Shown piece after piece: positions 1 through 9,744 of a stretch of 58,085 bases of DNA. This DNA is from Streptomyces sp. AA1529 (lineage in GTDB: Bacteria; Actinomycetota; Actinomycetes; Streptomycetales; Streptomycetaceae), in NCBI RefSeq assembly GCF_000280905.1, contig NZ_ALAP01000001.1:1-58085 (forward strand), given 5' to 3'. Position 1 is the stretch's first letter, and each line of letters starts with the position of its first letter. The notes under the pieces are model-generated. The model saw only the letters and a program-made list of their open reading frames with translations. It ran no database searches and was not told the origin of the DNA. Position numbers and translations under genes: made by a program.

Positions 1-7
1 CAGGGGG

Positions 8-1089
<1,082 letters not shown>

Positions 1090-1093
<4 letters not shown>

Positions 1094-1245
1094 CTCCTCG
1101 GCCTCCCTTGCAACCGGTCCCGCATGCGGTCGTGGACGGGGGCCGCCGGCGGCGGCCCGGGACGTGCGGACCCGGCGGCGCGGTGGCCGCCGGAGCGCCG
1201 GCCGGCCCCCGCGTGGTCGTGCTCCGGCACGTGGACGGGGTTCAT
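1090..1245 (-). CDS. 51-residue mini-ORF inside the hydrogenase operon
   Basis: Short ORF translationally coupled at both ends: its ATG overlaps the stop of the 517-residue protein gene (ATGA), and its own stop overlaps the start of the hydrogenase small subunit (ATGA). A strong GGAGGAG ribosome site precedes it. The product is rich in His, Arg, Pro and Gly, begins MNPVHVPEHDHAGAG, and shows no membrane segment. The HVPEHDH motif could bind metal, but this is only a guess. It may act as a real small protein or as a coupling device that sets the dose of the hydrogenase subunit. A purely incidental ORF is unlikely given the double overlap and ribosome site. Confidence 0.6.
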
Positions 1246-2795
1246 CCGGCCTCTCCTCCCGTCGACCCGGTCGGCGGCCGCGCCTCCCGGTGGTCCTCGC
1301 TCAGCGGCCGCACCTCGTCCGGTCGGAAGTAGTGGTAGCGGCCGTACCAGTCGTGCAGTTCGGCGGCCGGATCGTCGTCCAGCGTGACGGCGAGGTGCAC
1401 GCTGCCGTCCACGTCGTGGAAGACGCCCGCGACGTGTGCGGCACGGTCCGCCAGGAACATGTCGTGCGCGTCGGCGCCCCTGCGGCGCGGGCGCAGCTGT
1501 ACCCGGTGCCCGCTCCGCACCGGTACGCCGTCGACCAGCACGCTGTCCGTGGCCGGCGACACGCCCTCGTCCCCGCCCTCCTGCCACCAGGGCACCGGCC
1601 CGGGAGGCACCGCGGCGGGGCCGGGTACGGCGGGCTCCAGGGAGCGGATGGTGCCGTGCAGCCCCGCGAGGACCTCTTCGGGCATGTTCTCGACCTGGTC
1701 GAGGATGGCGGCGGCGCGCGGGTCGGTGGCCCGCGCCTCGCGCTTCTCCTCGTCGGTCAGCAGGAAGGTGCGCAGCGAGAGGATCTCGTCGATCTCCGCG
1801 GCGTCGTGCAGGTCACCGGGGCTCTCCGGGGCGATCCGGGGGTGGTCGTCGAGCAGGATCGGCGAGGAGAACATCGTCGACCGCACGTGCTCGTCCCCGG
1901 CGAGCACCGGGAAGGTGAACTCGTTCCGGCAGCCGGCGACGTGGGGCCGGGCCCGGGCGGGCGGGTCGATCAGGGAGTGGAACTCCAGGCCGTCGCCGCC
2001 GAGCAGCGTGTGGGTGGCGAGCAGCGCGCTGCGCAGCGCCTCCTCGCGCGGCGCCGAGGCGGGGACGGTGCCGTCGGTGTTCTCGGTGCGGACGGTCAGA
2101 CGCAGCGGTCCGGCCGGGCCGCCGGTCCGTTCGGCCCGCAGGGTGGTGCGGGCCCGTACCGGAAGGCGGCGGCGTTCGGTGCGGGCCGCCGGACCGCTGC
2201 GGGTGGTGAGCGGGGCCGTGTCCGTGCCGCCGGGGGCTCCGACGGGAAAGGAGCGCTGACCGGCCAGCAGGTCGGCGACGGGCACTTCGATGTCGGCCTC
2301 GCGCGGGACGGCCTCCTCGAAGGAGAGGTGCAGTTCGCCGTCCGTGTCCAGGGCTTCGACCGGCTCCCAGGCGCCGTCCGCGCCGGTGCGCCGCTGCACG
2401 CTCTTGTACTGGGCCTGGAGGTAGCGCACCCGGACGCGGAGGACGGCGTCGGGCGCCGCGTCGCAGAGGCAGTGGGTCTGCTGGTACCAGGACTCGGCGG
2501 CTCCGGAGACGCCGGGCTGTCCGCTGCCGTGCGCCTCGGCCCAGGCGCGCGGGGCGAGGACGCCGAACTGCCAGCGCACCCGGTTCTTGGGGGAGCTGCG
2601 GCGGTACGGGTAGAGCAGGTATCCCTCGTAGCAGATGGCGTCCGCGACGGCGCCCACCTGCGCGAAGCCGTCACGAGAGCCGTCGCCCGGGCCAGCGGCG
2701 CAGCCCGCGCCGGTGTCGGCGGCCGTGTCGGCGGCCGTGTCAGCGGCTGCGGGCGGCGTAGGGGTACCGCACGTCGTCTGCGCCGGATCGTTCAC
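1242..2795 (-). CDS. Conserved hydrogenase-operon protein of unknown function
   Basis: Product of 517 residues with no enzyme motif I can name. It is soluble-looking, with a low-complexity Ala/Asp/Thr N-terminus (repeated AADT units), a central mixed region with conserved-looking aromatic stretches (YEGYLLYPYRRSSPKNR, ESWYQQTHCLCD) and a C-terminus ending in a small beta-rich part (DVDGSVHLAVTLDDDPA). The GTG at 2795 is preferred over an ATG 23 codons upstream because GGGAGG lies seven bases before it. It sits directly upstream of the mini-ORF and hydrogenase small subunit, so a role in hydrogenase assembly, electron transfer or regulation is inferred from position only. Large unknown proteins of this kind are found next to high-affinity hydrogenase genes in actinobacteria. 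Confidence 0.75.
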   Translation of the reverse strand: MNDPAQTTCGTPTPPAAADTAADTAADTGAGCAAGPGDGSRDGFAQVGAVADAICYEGYLLYPYRRSSPKNRVRWQFGVLAPRAWAEAHGSGQPGVSGAAESWYQQTHCLCDAAPDAVLRVRVRYLQAQYKSVQRRTGADGAWEPVEALDTDGELHLSFEEAVPREADIEVPVADLLAGQRSFPVGAPGGTDTAPLTTRSGPAARTERRRLPVRARTTLRAERTGGPAGPLRLTVRTENTDGTVPASAPREEALRSALLATHTLLGGDGLEFHSLIDPPARARPHVAGCRNEFTFPVLAGDEHVRSTMFSSPILLDDHPRIAPESPGDLHDAAEIDEILSLRTFLLTDEEKREARATDPRAAAILDQVENMPEEVLAGLHGTIRSLEPAVPGPAAVPPGPVPWWQEGGDEGVSPATDSVLVDGVPVRSGHRVQLRPRRRGADAHDMFLADRAAHVAGVFHDVDGSVHLAVTLDDDPAAELHDWYGRYHYFRPDEVRPLSEDHREARPPTGSTGGEAG

Positions 2796-3019
2796 CCTCG
2801 CGCCTCCCGGTCCACCGGTGCCCTGCGGCACCTTTGCCCACACCGACGTCCATATTTGCACCATTTATTCTGTTCGGCGCATTTTGCTGCTCCCGGTGTG
2901 GCGCACGAGGCGCCCGGACAGCCGGCGAGGTACGGCCGCGGCGGCACGCACGGGAGCACCGCCGCCCCGTACTTGCTGTCACCCGCACGGGGGTGGACCT
3001 TCCCGGGCGGGGAGGGGAG

Positions 3020-3955
3020 TCACGACTGCCGGAGGCGCACTTCCAGCACCCCGTCGTCCCCCACCCGCGTCTCGAAGCCGGGCTGGGGCGCGGTGGCCGG
3101 GCCGCCGACGTTCCAGCCGTCGGAGAGCCGGAAGGTGCTGCCGTGCCAGGGGCAGGTCACACACCCGTCGGCCACCGTCCCCTCCGACAGCGGTCCGGAC
3201 TCGTGGCTGCAGCGGTTCGCCAGCACCCGCACCGCCCCGGAGTGCTCGCGGTGCACCAGCAGCTCGACCTCGCCCAGCGAGGCACTCGCCGACTGTCCGA
3301 CGGGGAAGGCGTCCACCTTCCCCACCCGGTGCCAGCCCGGCCCCACCAGACAGGGCACCGGTTGGGCCTTGTTGGCGCCCGCCGCCTGCCGGTAGGCCAG
3401 GTGCCCGCCGATCATGGCGCCGGCACCGGCAGCGGTCAGCCCGCCGAAACCCAGCAGCCGCCCCTTGCACTCCCGGCCGCGCAGCCGGGCCACGAGCGAG
3501 GCCGTGTACAGGCCCAGGGCCGCGCTGGTGGCCAGCCCGTGCACCAGACCGGTACGGAGCTGCGGCTGGTGCAGCCGGGCCCAGTCGGTGGCGCCCGTGG
3601 CCGCGGCCGGGAGCGCCGTGAGCACCCCGACGCCGACCAGGACCCGGGCGGCGCGGCGGGTGCCGGGCAGCAGGTCCAGCAGTCCGGCCGACATCCACGC
3701 ACCCATCGGGAGCTGCACCAGCGCCGGGTGCAGCGGATGCCCCAGCCACCGGCCGTGCAGCACGTCGCGCGCCGGGCTGCTCAGCGGCAGCTTCCGGACG
3801 GCGGCGCGCAGCGGGCCGACCGCCGGATCGAGGAGGCGGAGCCTGCCCAGCGCGTCGAGCGGCGCGGCGAGCGGCAGCCGCCCCGGACCGTTCTCGACCG
3901 CGCGGAGCAGGCGGGGGCGCTGCCGGGTTCCCTTGCTGAACAGGTCGGACGACAT
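3020..3955 (-). CDS. Rieske [2Fe-2S] protein with DUF2231-type membrane domain
   Basis: Product of 311 residues in two parts. The N-terminal half has several hydrophobic helices typical of DUF2231 membrane domains (motif HPLHPALVQLPMGAW near residue 75, conserved His positions). The C-terminal ~110 residues form a Rieske domain with ligands C-S-H and C-P-W-H separated by 16 residues. The ATG at 3955 is chosen because GGAG lies just upstream and the 91 residues before it look non-coding (Arg/Gly/Pro-rich). Same strand as and upstream of the hydrogenase genes, so it is a plausible membrane electron carrier linking hydrogenase to the respiratory chain; this link is inferred. Confidence 0.85.
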   Translation of the reverse strand: MSSDLFSKGTRQRPRLLRAVENGPGRLPLAAPLDALGRLRLLDPAVGPLRAAVRKLPLSSPARDVLHGRWLGHPLHPALVQLPMGAWMSAGLLDLLPGTRRAARVLVGVGVLTALPAAATGATDWARLHQPQLRTGLVHGLATSAALGLYTASLVARLRGRECKGRLLGFGGLTAAGAGAMIGGHLAYRQAAGANKAQPVPCLVGPGWHRVGKVDAFPVGQSASASLGEVELLVHREHSGAVRVLANRCSHESGPLSEGTVADGCVTCPWHGSTFRLSDGWNVGGPATAPQPGFETRVGDDGVLEVRLRQS

Positions 3956-4439
3956 ATCGCTCCGGTTGCCGCCCGGGCCGGCGGACAAACGGTCGGCGCC
4001 GCGCACCACCCGGTCGGCCGCCGGTCCGGCACCGTCCGGTCGCCCCCGCGCCGCCGGACGGCCGACCGGATGGTGGCCGGCCGACGCCGGAGCCCGGCGC
4101 CGGAGCCCGGCGGCACGGCCGGCTTCCGGTACCGGCAGCACGCGACGGCACCCATGCCGGCACGGGCGGACGGCCGCGGGTGCGGGCATTCGCGATCCCG
4201 AACCCCGCCGCATGCCCAGCCCCGGCATTCGGCGGCGGCTCCCGCGGGCCCGGCGAGGGAACCGTGCGGCCGCGGCCCCTACCGGCTCCCCGAAGGGCGA
4301 CTCAACTGACGTGTGGGGCCGACCGGTTCAGCCCGGCGGCCGTCCGCGTACCACCGGGTTGCCGGCGCGAGCGGAAGCACCGCGCATCAATTCGGCCGTC
4401 TCGCTGACGGCTCCATCGCCCCTCGCTACTGTGAACGGC
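3956..4439. other. Divergent intergenic region, 484 bp
   Basis: Lies between the Rieske gene (minus) and the C2H2-like gene (plus). Long open frames cross it on both strands, but they have the Arg/Pro/Gly composition of shadow translation. Only the promoter-like elements next to the plus-strand gene stand out. Confidence 0.5.
4404..4432 (+). promoter_or_regulatory. Candidate leaderless promoter
   Basis: CTGACG at 4404-4409, a 17-base spacer, then TACTGT at 4427-4432. Seven bases follow before the ATG at 4440, and no Shine-Dalgarno sequence is present. This spacing puts the predicted transcription start at or next to the start codon, as in leaderless actinobacterial mRNAs. Confidence 0.5.
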
Positions 4440-4796
4440 ATGGACCACAGGGACGCCGACCCCGCTGATGCCTGGCCGCTCCCTCCCGTGTGGATGTGGG
4501 GGTGCGAGAAGTGCACCGAGCTGTACAAAGCGATGAAGCACGCCCTCGACGTGACCAACGCGGCGCGCGAGGAGTACGGGCCGACATTCGACTGCGACCC
4601 GTTCGACACCGTCCTCACCAGCCAGATCCGCCTGGCGGAGCACCTGGCGACCGAGCACACGGACGACATCCCCGCCTCGTACCCGGAGTGCGCCAAGTGC
4701 ACCTCCCCGGAGATGGTCCACCTGCCGCACCGCTTCGTGCTGGAGCACCGCGCCCGGCATCTGTTCGCGCCGCCGAGCGTCGTCGACCTGCTGTGA
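4440..4796 (+). CDS. Small protein with two C2H2-like Cys/His modules
   Basis: Product of 118 residues. Visible Cys/His pairs: C22-x2-C25 with H68-x4-H73, and C84-x2-C87 with H103-x3-H107. This spacing resembles two zinc-binding C2H2 modules, the first with a long Cys-His gap. No membrane segment or signal peptide. Family not recognised. Both neighbours are on the opposite strand, so it is monocistronic. It is probably a zinc-binding cytoplasmic protein, and nucleic-acid binding is only a possibility. Confidence 0.7.
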   Translation: MDHRDADPADAWPLPPVWMWGCEKCTELYKAMKHALDVTNAAREEYGPTFDCDPFDTVLTSQIRLAEHLATEHTDDIPASYPECAKCTSPEMVHLPHRFVLEHRARHLFAPPSVVDLL

Positions 4797-4883
4797 GGCC
4801 CGGCCCGGGAGCCGATGCCCGCTCCAGGACCGGCGGACACGGCTGCGGCGGCGCCACCGGGCCGCGCCCGCGCGGCACCGCTC

Positions 4884-5717
4884 CTACTCCGTCGGCTTGA
4901 GCCCCACTCCCGCCCAGCAGCCGACCTCCTCGGGGCTGATCGACCCCACCGGGCGGCGGATGCCGTCCAGCCTGTCGACCAGCTCCGGGTGCCAGTCGCA
5001 GGTGGCGACGATGCCCGGCTCGACGAGCGGGAAGCCGTTCGCGGAGAAGAACTCGCGTACTTCTTCCCTGTCGCGGAACCGCAGGGTGATGCCCTGCGCC
5101 CGGTAGATCTCCAACACCTTGCGGAGGGTGATGTCGAGTTCGTCGGTGCCGTGCGAGAGGATCAGGGCGCTGCCGGGAGCGAGCCGGGCCACGAGGGTGC
5201 GGACGATCCCCTGCGGGTCGTCCTCGTCGGCGATGAAGTGGAGCAGCGCGACGAGCGAGAGGGCGACCGGCTGGTCGAAGTCCAGCGTGGCGTTCGCGTG
5301 GTCGAGGATGCGCTTGGGGTCACGCGCGTCGGCTTCGATGTAGTCCGTGGCGCCCTCGGTCGTGCCGTTCATCAGGGCACGGGCGTAGGTGAGGACGATG
5401 GGGTCGTTGTCGGCGTAGACGACGCGGCATCCCGGGGCCTCCTGCTGGGCGACCTGGTGCAGGTTGGGGGCGCTGGGGATGCCGGTGCCGATGTCCAGGA
5501 ACTGCCGGATGCCCTGTTCACGCGCCAGATAGCGGACGGCACGGTGCATGAACTCGCGGTTCTCGCGTGCCGCCGTCAGGGCGTTCGGGAACGCGGCCAC
5601 CGACTGCGCCGCGGCCTCCCGGTCCGGACCGTAGTTGGTCTTGCCCCCGAGGAAGTAGTCGTACATCCGGGCCGAATGGGCCTTGGCCCCGGTCGTCTCG
5701 GGCATCTGGTGGCTCAT
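4884..5717 (-). CDS. SAM-dependent methyltransferase, DUF574/Methyltransf_19 family
   Basis: Product of 277 residues. A Rossmann SAM-binding motif LDIGTGIPS lies near residue 75, with an acidic strand end YADNDP about 25 residues later, and the family-typical start ARMYDYFLGGKTNYGPDREAA near residue 17. This family is strongly expanded in Streptomyces, often near XRE/DUF397 genes; substrates are mostly unknown. The ATG at 5717 (MSHQMPE) is preferred: the 37 upstream residues are non-coding-like, and the conserved part begins just after it. A weak GGAG lies about ten bases upstream. Confidence 0.85.
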   Translation of the reverse strand: MSHQMPETTGAKAHSARMYDYFLGGKTNYGPDREAAAQSVAAFPNALTAARENREFMHRAVRYLAREQGIRQFLDIGTGIPSAPNLHQVAQQEAPGCRVVYADNDPIVLTYARALMNGTTEGATDYIEADARDPKRILDHANATLDFDQPVALSLVALLHFIADEDDPQGIVRTLVARLAPGSALILSHGTDELDITLRKVLEIYRAQGITLRFRDREEVREFFSANGFPLVEPGIVATCDWHPELVDRLDGIRRPVGSISPEEVGCWAGVGLKPTE

Positions 5718-6063
5718 GGGCGGCGGCTCCAGGACAGGGTGAGGTGGCGGACGTCGGCCTGCTGACGTGCGGCTCGATCGGACAACTACTGTCGTACAGA
5801 AGGGGTTTGAAATCCAGGGAGCCTCCATGACGAGGTGATCACGGAAGGCAGTCGGAGGCCTTCCGCTGCCACCGGGTCCGGCCGGCCCCGCCGAGCCGCA
5901 CCCGGGACGGGGACGAGAGCGGGGACCGGGGGCGCGCGGCCGGGACAGTGAGCCCGGTCACCGGGAGCTTCGCTCGCTGGACCCTGGGGTAAGGTCCGGC
6001 TAAGTTAGGCCCGCCTCACCTTGGAGGCCCGCTCGCGCCACCTCGTCCCCAGCTGGAGTCCGT
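5718..6063. other. Divergent intergenic region upstream of efeO
   Basis: 346 bp between the methyltransferase (minus) and efeO (plus). It contains a 7-bp inverted repeat (GGAAGGC...GCCTTCC) at 5843-5864 and the iron-box-like site at 6001-6022. No other coding signal seen. Confidence 0.5.
6001..6022 (+). promoter_or_regulatory. Iron-box-like operator (DmdR/IdeR type) upstream of efeO
   Basis: TAAGTTAGGC followed by CCGCCTCACCTT, with core palindrome TTAGGC-N2-GCCTCA. It matches the actinobacterial DmdR1/IdeR iron box (TTAGGTTAGGCTAACCTAA) with a few changes and lies 42 bp before the efeO start. Iron repression of the efe operon is inferred. Confidence 0.65.
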
Positions 6064-7227
6064 ATGCGTCCCGCCCGCCTGTGTGCCGTCAGTGCCGCCC
6101 TGGCCGCGATATCCGTCGCCGCCGTCAGCGGGTGCGCCGAGAAGGCGGACGCCGGTGGCGACGGTGCCATTGAGGTGACCGCAACCGACGACTCCTGCGA
6201 GGTGTCCCGCAAGACCTTCCCCGCGGGACACGTCCAGCTCGCGGTGGAGAACAAGGGCTCCAAGGTCACCGAGGTCTACGTCCTGTACCCCGACGGCCGG
6301 ATCGTCACCGAGCGGGAGAACATCGGCGCGGGCACGAAAGCCAAGATCACCGCCGAGGTCGAGGCGGGCGACTACGAGATCGCGTGCAAGCCCGGCATGA
6401 AGGGCGACGGCATCCGGCAGAAGGTCGAGGCGACCGGCGGCGGCAAGTCCGCCGAGCGCGACCCGAAGCTCGACGCGGCCGTCTCCGCCTACCGGGACTA
6501 CGTCCAGGAGCAGGCCGAGCTGACCCTGCCCAAGGCCGAGAAGTTCGCGGAGGCCGTCAAGGCCGGCGAGCTGGAGAAGGCGAAGAAGCTGTACGCGCCC
6601 TCCCGTATCGGCTGGGAGCGCACCGAGCCGGTCGCGGAGTCCTTCGGCACCCTCGACCCGAAGGTCGACCTGCGCGAGGACGGCTTGGAGGACGGGCAGG
6701 ACCCGGAGAAGGACTGGACGGGCTGGCACCGCCTGGAGAAGTCGCTGTGGAAGAACGAGAAGATCACCGCGACCGACAAGAAGCTGGCCGACCAGCTCGT
6801 CAAGGACCTCACCACCTGGCAGAAGAAGGTCGGCAAGGCCGAGATCACCCCCACCTCCATGGCGAACGGCGCCAAGGAGCTGCTCGACGAGGTCGCCACC
6901 GGCAAGGTCACCGGCGAGGAGGAGCGCTACAGCCACACCGACCTGGTCGACTTCAAGGCCAACGTGGAGGGCGCCCACAAGTCCTACGAGCTGCTCGAGC
7001 CGGTCGCGAAGAAGAACGACGCCGCCCTGGTCAAGGAGCTGGACACGCAGTTCGCCGCACTCGACGAGCTGCTGGACACCTACCGCGAGGACGACGGCGA
7101 GGACGCGGACGAGTACGCGTTCACCTCGTACGACAAGATCGGCAAGGCCGAGCGCAAGAAGCTCTCGGACGGTGTGAACGCGCTGGCGGAGCCGCTCTCG
7201 AAGCTGGCCGCGGCCGTCGTCAAGTGA
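6064..7227 (+). CDS. efeO: Iron uptake lipoprotein EfeO (cupredoxin + M75-like domains)
   Basis: Product of 387 residues. A lipoprotein signal peptide ends in VSGC with the lipidated Cys at 24. A cupredoxin-like domain spans about residues 30-125, and an alpha-helical M75/imelysin-like domain about 130-387, with the HxxE-type motif GWHRLEKS near residue 222. EfeO binds iron outside the membrane and hands it to the EfeU permease. A GGAG ribosome site lies six bases before the ATG. First gene of efeO-efeB-efeU, behind an iron-box-like site. Confidence 0.93.
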   Translation: MRPARLCAVSAALAAISVAAVSGCAEKADAGGDGAIEVTATDDSCEVSRKTFPAGHVQLAVENKGSKVTEVYVLYPDGRIVTERENIGAGTKAKITAEVEAGDYEIACKPGMKGDGIRQKVEATGGGKSAERDPKLDAAVSAYRDYVQEQAELTLPKAEKFAEAVKAGELEKAKKLYAPSRIGWERTEPVAESFGTLDPKVDLREDGLEDGQDPEKDWTGWHRLEKSLWKNEKITATDKKLADQLVKDLTTWQKKVGKAEITPTSMANGAKELLDEVATGKVTGEEERYSHTDLVDFKANVEGAHKSYELLEPVAKKNDAALVKELDTQFAALDELLDTYREDDGEDADEYAFTSYDKIGKAERKKLSDGVNALAEPLSKLAAAVVK

Positions 7228-7291
7228 CCACGAGCAACCGGCCACCGGCCCCCCGGGGGCAACGGACGGTGGAAGCCCGAGGAGCGCGACC

Positions 7292-8680
7292 GTGACAGCG
7301 GAAGAAGACAGCAGCAGCACCGGGCGGGGCCCGGAGGCGGACAGCCGGGACGTGCCGGAGCCGGCCGCCCGGCAGGAGGCGGAACCGGCCGCCGCACCGG
7401 CCCCGGAGGCGCGTCCGCAGGACGACGCGCGTGCCGCAGCCGACGGCACCCGGTCCTCCGTCGGGCGGCGCGCGCTGCTGGGCTGGGGCGGTGCCGGGCT
7501 GGCCCTGGGCGCGGTGGCGGCCGGCGGAACGGCCACCGCGCTGCACAACGACGAGGCGGACGCCACTCCCGCCTCCGCCGGGCAGGCGGTGCCCTTCCAC
7601 GGCGCCCACCAGGCCGGGATCTCCACCGCCGTGCCCGACCGGCTGCACTTCGCCGCCTTCGACGTGACGACCGAGGACCGGGACGAGCTGATCCAGCTCC
7701 TCAAGGACTGGACGACGGCAGCCGCCCGGATGACGGCGGGCCACGCGGTCGGCGAGGGCGCGTTCGGCCCGGTCCCCGAGTCGCCGCCGGACGACACGGG
7801 CGAGGCGGCGGGCCTCAAGCCCTCCCGGCTGACACTGACCGTCGGCTTCGGCCCCTCCCTCTTCGACAAGGACCGGTTCGGGCTGGCGGAGCGGCGCCCC
7901 GAGGCGCTCGTCGACCTGCCCGCCTTCCCCGGCGACAAGCTGGAGAAGGCGCGCAGCGGCGGCGACCTGTGCGTCCAGGCCTGCGCGGACGACCCGCAGG
8001 TGGCGGTGCACGCGATCCGCAACCTGGCCCGCATCGCCTTCGGCAAGGCCGCCATCCGCTGGTCGCAGCTCGGGTTCGGCAAGACCTCCTCCACCACGCC
8101 GGACGCGCAGACCCCGCGCAACATGTTCGGCTTCAAGGACGGCACCCGGAACGTCTCGGGCAGTGACGAGAAGGCGCTGGACGAGCACGTGTGGGTGGCG
8201 GAGAAGGACGGCCCGGCGTGGCTGGCCGGCGGGTCCTACCTGGTGGCACGGCGGATCCGGATGCACATCGAGACCTGGGACCGTACCTCGCTCAAGGAGC
8301 AGGAGGACATCTTCGGCCGGGACAAGCGCGAGGGTGCGCCCGTCGGCAAGGCGAAGGAACACGACGAGCCGTTCCGCAAGGCGATGCTGCCCACCTCGCA
8401 CGTCCGCCTCGCCCACCCGGACGCGCACCACGGTGCCCGCATCCTGCGCCGCGGCTACTCCTTCACCGACGGCACGGACGGGCTCGGGCGGCTGGACGCG
8501 GGGCTGTTCTTCCTGGCCTACCAGCGGGACGTGCGGCGCGGCTTCATCCCGATCCAGCGCAGCCTGGCGCGGCACGACGCGCTCAACGAGTACATCCAGC
8601 ACGTCGGCTCGGCCCTCTTCGCCGTCCCGCCGGGCGTCCGCGGCAAGGACGACTGGTGGGGACGCGAGCTGTTCTCGTGA
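7292..8680 (+). CDS. efeB: Deferrochelatase/DyP-type heme peroxidase EfeB, Tat-exported
   Basis: Product of 462 residues from a GTG start preceded by GAGGAG. A long polar leader is followed by a twin-arginine signal (SVGRRALLGW near residue 52, then a hydrophobic stretch), so export is by Tat with heme bound. The DyP signature GFKDGTRN lies near residue 279, with the proximal heme His region TSHVRLAHPDAHHG near residue 369. EfeB oxidises ferrous iron or removes iron from heme for EfeOU uptake. The leader is longer than in most Tat substrates; a start nearer the RR motif cannot be excluded. Confidence 0.93.
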   Translation: MTAEEDSSSTGRGPEADSRDVPEPAARQEAEPAAAPAPEARPQDDARAAADGTRSSVGRRALLGWGGAGLALGAVAAGGTATALHNDEADATPASAGQAVPFHGAHQAGISTAVPDRLHFAAFDVTTEDRDELIQLLKDWTTAAARMTAGHAVGEGAFGPVPESPPDDTGEAAGLKPSRLTLTVGFGPSLFDKDRFGLAERRPEALVDLPAFPGDKLEKARSGGDLCVQACADDPQVAVHAIRNLARIAFGKAAIRWSQLGFGKTSSTTPDAQTPRNMFGFKDGTRNVSGSDEKALDEHVWVAEKDGPAWLAGGSYLVARRIRMHIETWDRTSLKEQEDIFGRDKREGAPVGKAKEHDEPFRKAMLPTSHVRLAHPDAHHGARILRRGYSFTDGTDGLGRLDAGLFFLAYQRDVRRGFIPIQRSLARHDALNEYIQHVGSALFAVPPGVRGKDDWWGRELFS

Positions 8681-8743
8681 GCTGCTCGTGCGCGCAGGGA
8701 TCCGGTCGGCGGCGGTGTCAGCGAAGGTGGAGGAAGGTCCGGC

Positions 8744-9580
8744 ATGCTCGGTAACTATCTGATCGGCCTGCGGGAGGGTCTGGAGGCCAGCCTGGTCGTC
8801 TGCATTCTCGTGGCCTACCTGGTCAAGACCGGGCGGCGGGACGCCCTGCGGCCGGTCTGGCTGGGTATCGCGGCGGCCTGCGCGATCTCTCTCGGCTTCG
8901 GCGCCGCCCTGGAGTTCGGCTCCCAGGAGCTGACGTTCGAGGCCCAGGAAGCCCTCGGCGGCTCGCTGTCCATCCTGGCCGTCGGGCTGGTGACCTGGAT
9001 GGTCTTCTGGATGCGCCGCACTGCCCGGCACCTCAAGAGCGAGCTGCACGGCAAGCTGGACGCGGCCCTCCAGATGGGCACCGGAGCGCTGGTCGCCACC
9101 GCGCTGCTGGCGGTGGGCCGCGAGGGGCTGGAGACGGCCCTGTTCGTCTGGGCCTCGGTCCGGGCCAGCGGCGAGGGCAGCGCGACGCCCCTGGTCGGTG
9201 TCCTGCTCGGCCTCGCCACCGCTGTCGTCCTCGGCTGGCTCTTCTACCGCGGCGCCCTGCGGATCAACCTCGCCCGCTTCTTCACCTGGACCGGCGCCAT
9301 GCTGGTCGTCGTCGCCGCCGGGGTACTGGCCTACGGCGTCCACGACCTCCAGGAGGCCCGCTTCCTCGGCGGCCTGAGCACCAAGGCGTTCGACATCAGC
9401 TCCGCCGTCCCGCCGGACAGCTGGTACGGCACCCTGCTGAAGGGCGTCTTCAACTTCCAGCCCGACCCCACCGTCCTCCAGCTGGTCGTCTGGGTGCTGT
9501 ACCTGGGCGTGACGATGACGTTCTTCCTCGCCCCGCGGCGCGACGCCTCCGCGCGGAAGCCGTCGCCGACGGCCGCCTAG
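8744..9580 (+). CDS. efeU: Iron permease EfeU (FTR1 family)
   Basis: Product of 278 residues with about seven transmembrane helices and the two REGLE motifs of FTR1/EfeU permeases: REGLEAS near residue 10 and REGLETA near residue 126. These bind the iron in transit. The ATG is preceded by a GGAGGAAGG ribosome site. Last gene of the efe operon; its stop is followed within 15 bp by a transposase relic, so any native downstream sequence has been replaced. Confidence 0.93.
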   Translation: MLGNYLIGLREGLEASLVVCILVAYLVKTGRRDALRPVWLGIAAACAISLGFGAALEFGSQELTFEAQEALGGSLSILAVGLVTWMVFWMRRTARHLKSELHGKLDAALQMGTGALVATALLAVGREGLETALFVWASVRASGEGSATPLVGVLLGLATAVVLGWLFYRGALRINLARFFTWTGAMLVVVAAGVLAYGVHDLQEARFLGGLSTKAFDISSAVPPDSWYGTLLKGVFNFQPDPTVLQLVVWVLYLGVTMTFFLAPRRDASARKPSPTAA

Positions 9581-9590
9581 GTCTTGTCCG

Positions 9591-9682
9591 GCCGGCAGGT
9601 GGTCGACGGGATTCTGCACCGGGTGCGGACCGGCGTGCAGTGGCGTGACCTGCCCGAACGGTTCGGCCCGTGGAAGACGGTC
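9591..9682 (+). pseudogene. IS5-type transposase relic, internal fragment
   Basis: The translated stretch RQVVDGILHRVRTGVQWRDL followed by PERFGPWKTV is the classic segment after the N-terminus of IS5/ISL2-type transposases (DUF4096 region). It has no start, and its continuation is lost after KTV. The missing N-terminal part of such a protein is found 2.4 kb downstream (12066-12152) in the same orientation. It marks the left edge of the 9.6-12.2 kb cargo block. Confidence 0.8.
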
Positions 9683-9744
9683 CGCTACGGAAAACCGATG
9701 ACAGCCGTCGGTATGCGGCCGGGAACGGCATGGCGGGCTCGCCT

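Noticed and set aside
2718..2748. 12-bp tandem repeat as a possible regulatory repeat
   Set aside because: Lies inside the coding frame and encodes Ala/Asp/Thr units; explained as low-complexity protein sequence.
2979..4163. 394-codon minus-strand frame overlapping the Rieske gene
   Set aside because: Different frame of the same region; Arg/Gly/Pro-rich, while the Rieske frame has the conserved Cys/His ligands.
5843..5864. 7-bp inverted repeat after the methyltransferase promoter region
   Set aside because: Too short and in a GC-rich stretch; it lies upstream of both flanking genes, so it is not a terminator.
6016..8145. 709-codon minus-strand frame across efeO/efeB
   Set aside because: Antisense shadow of two clear plus-strand genes.
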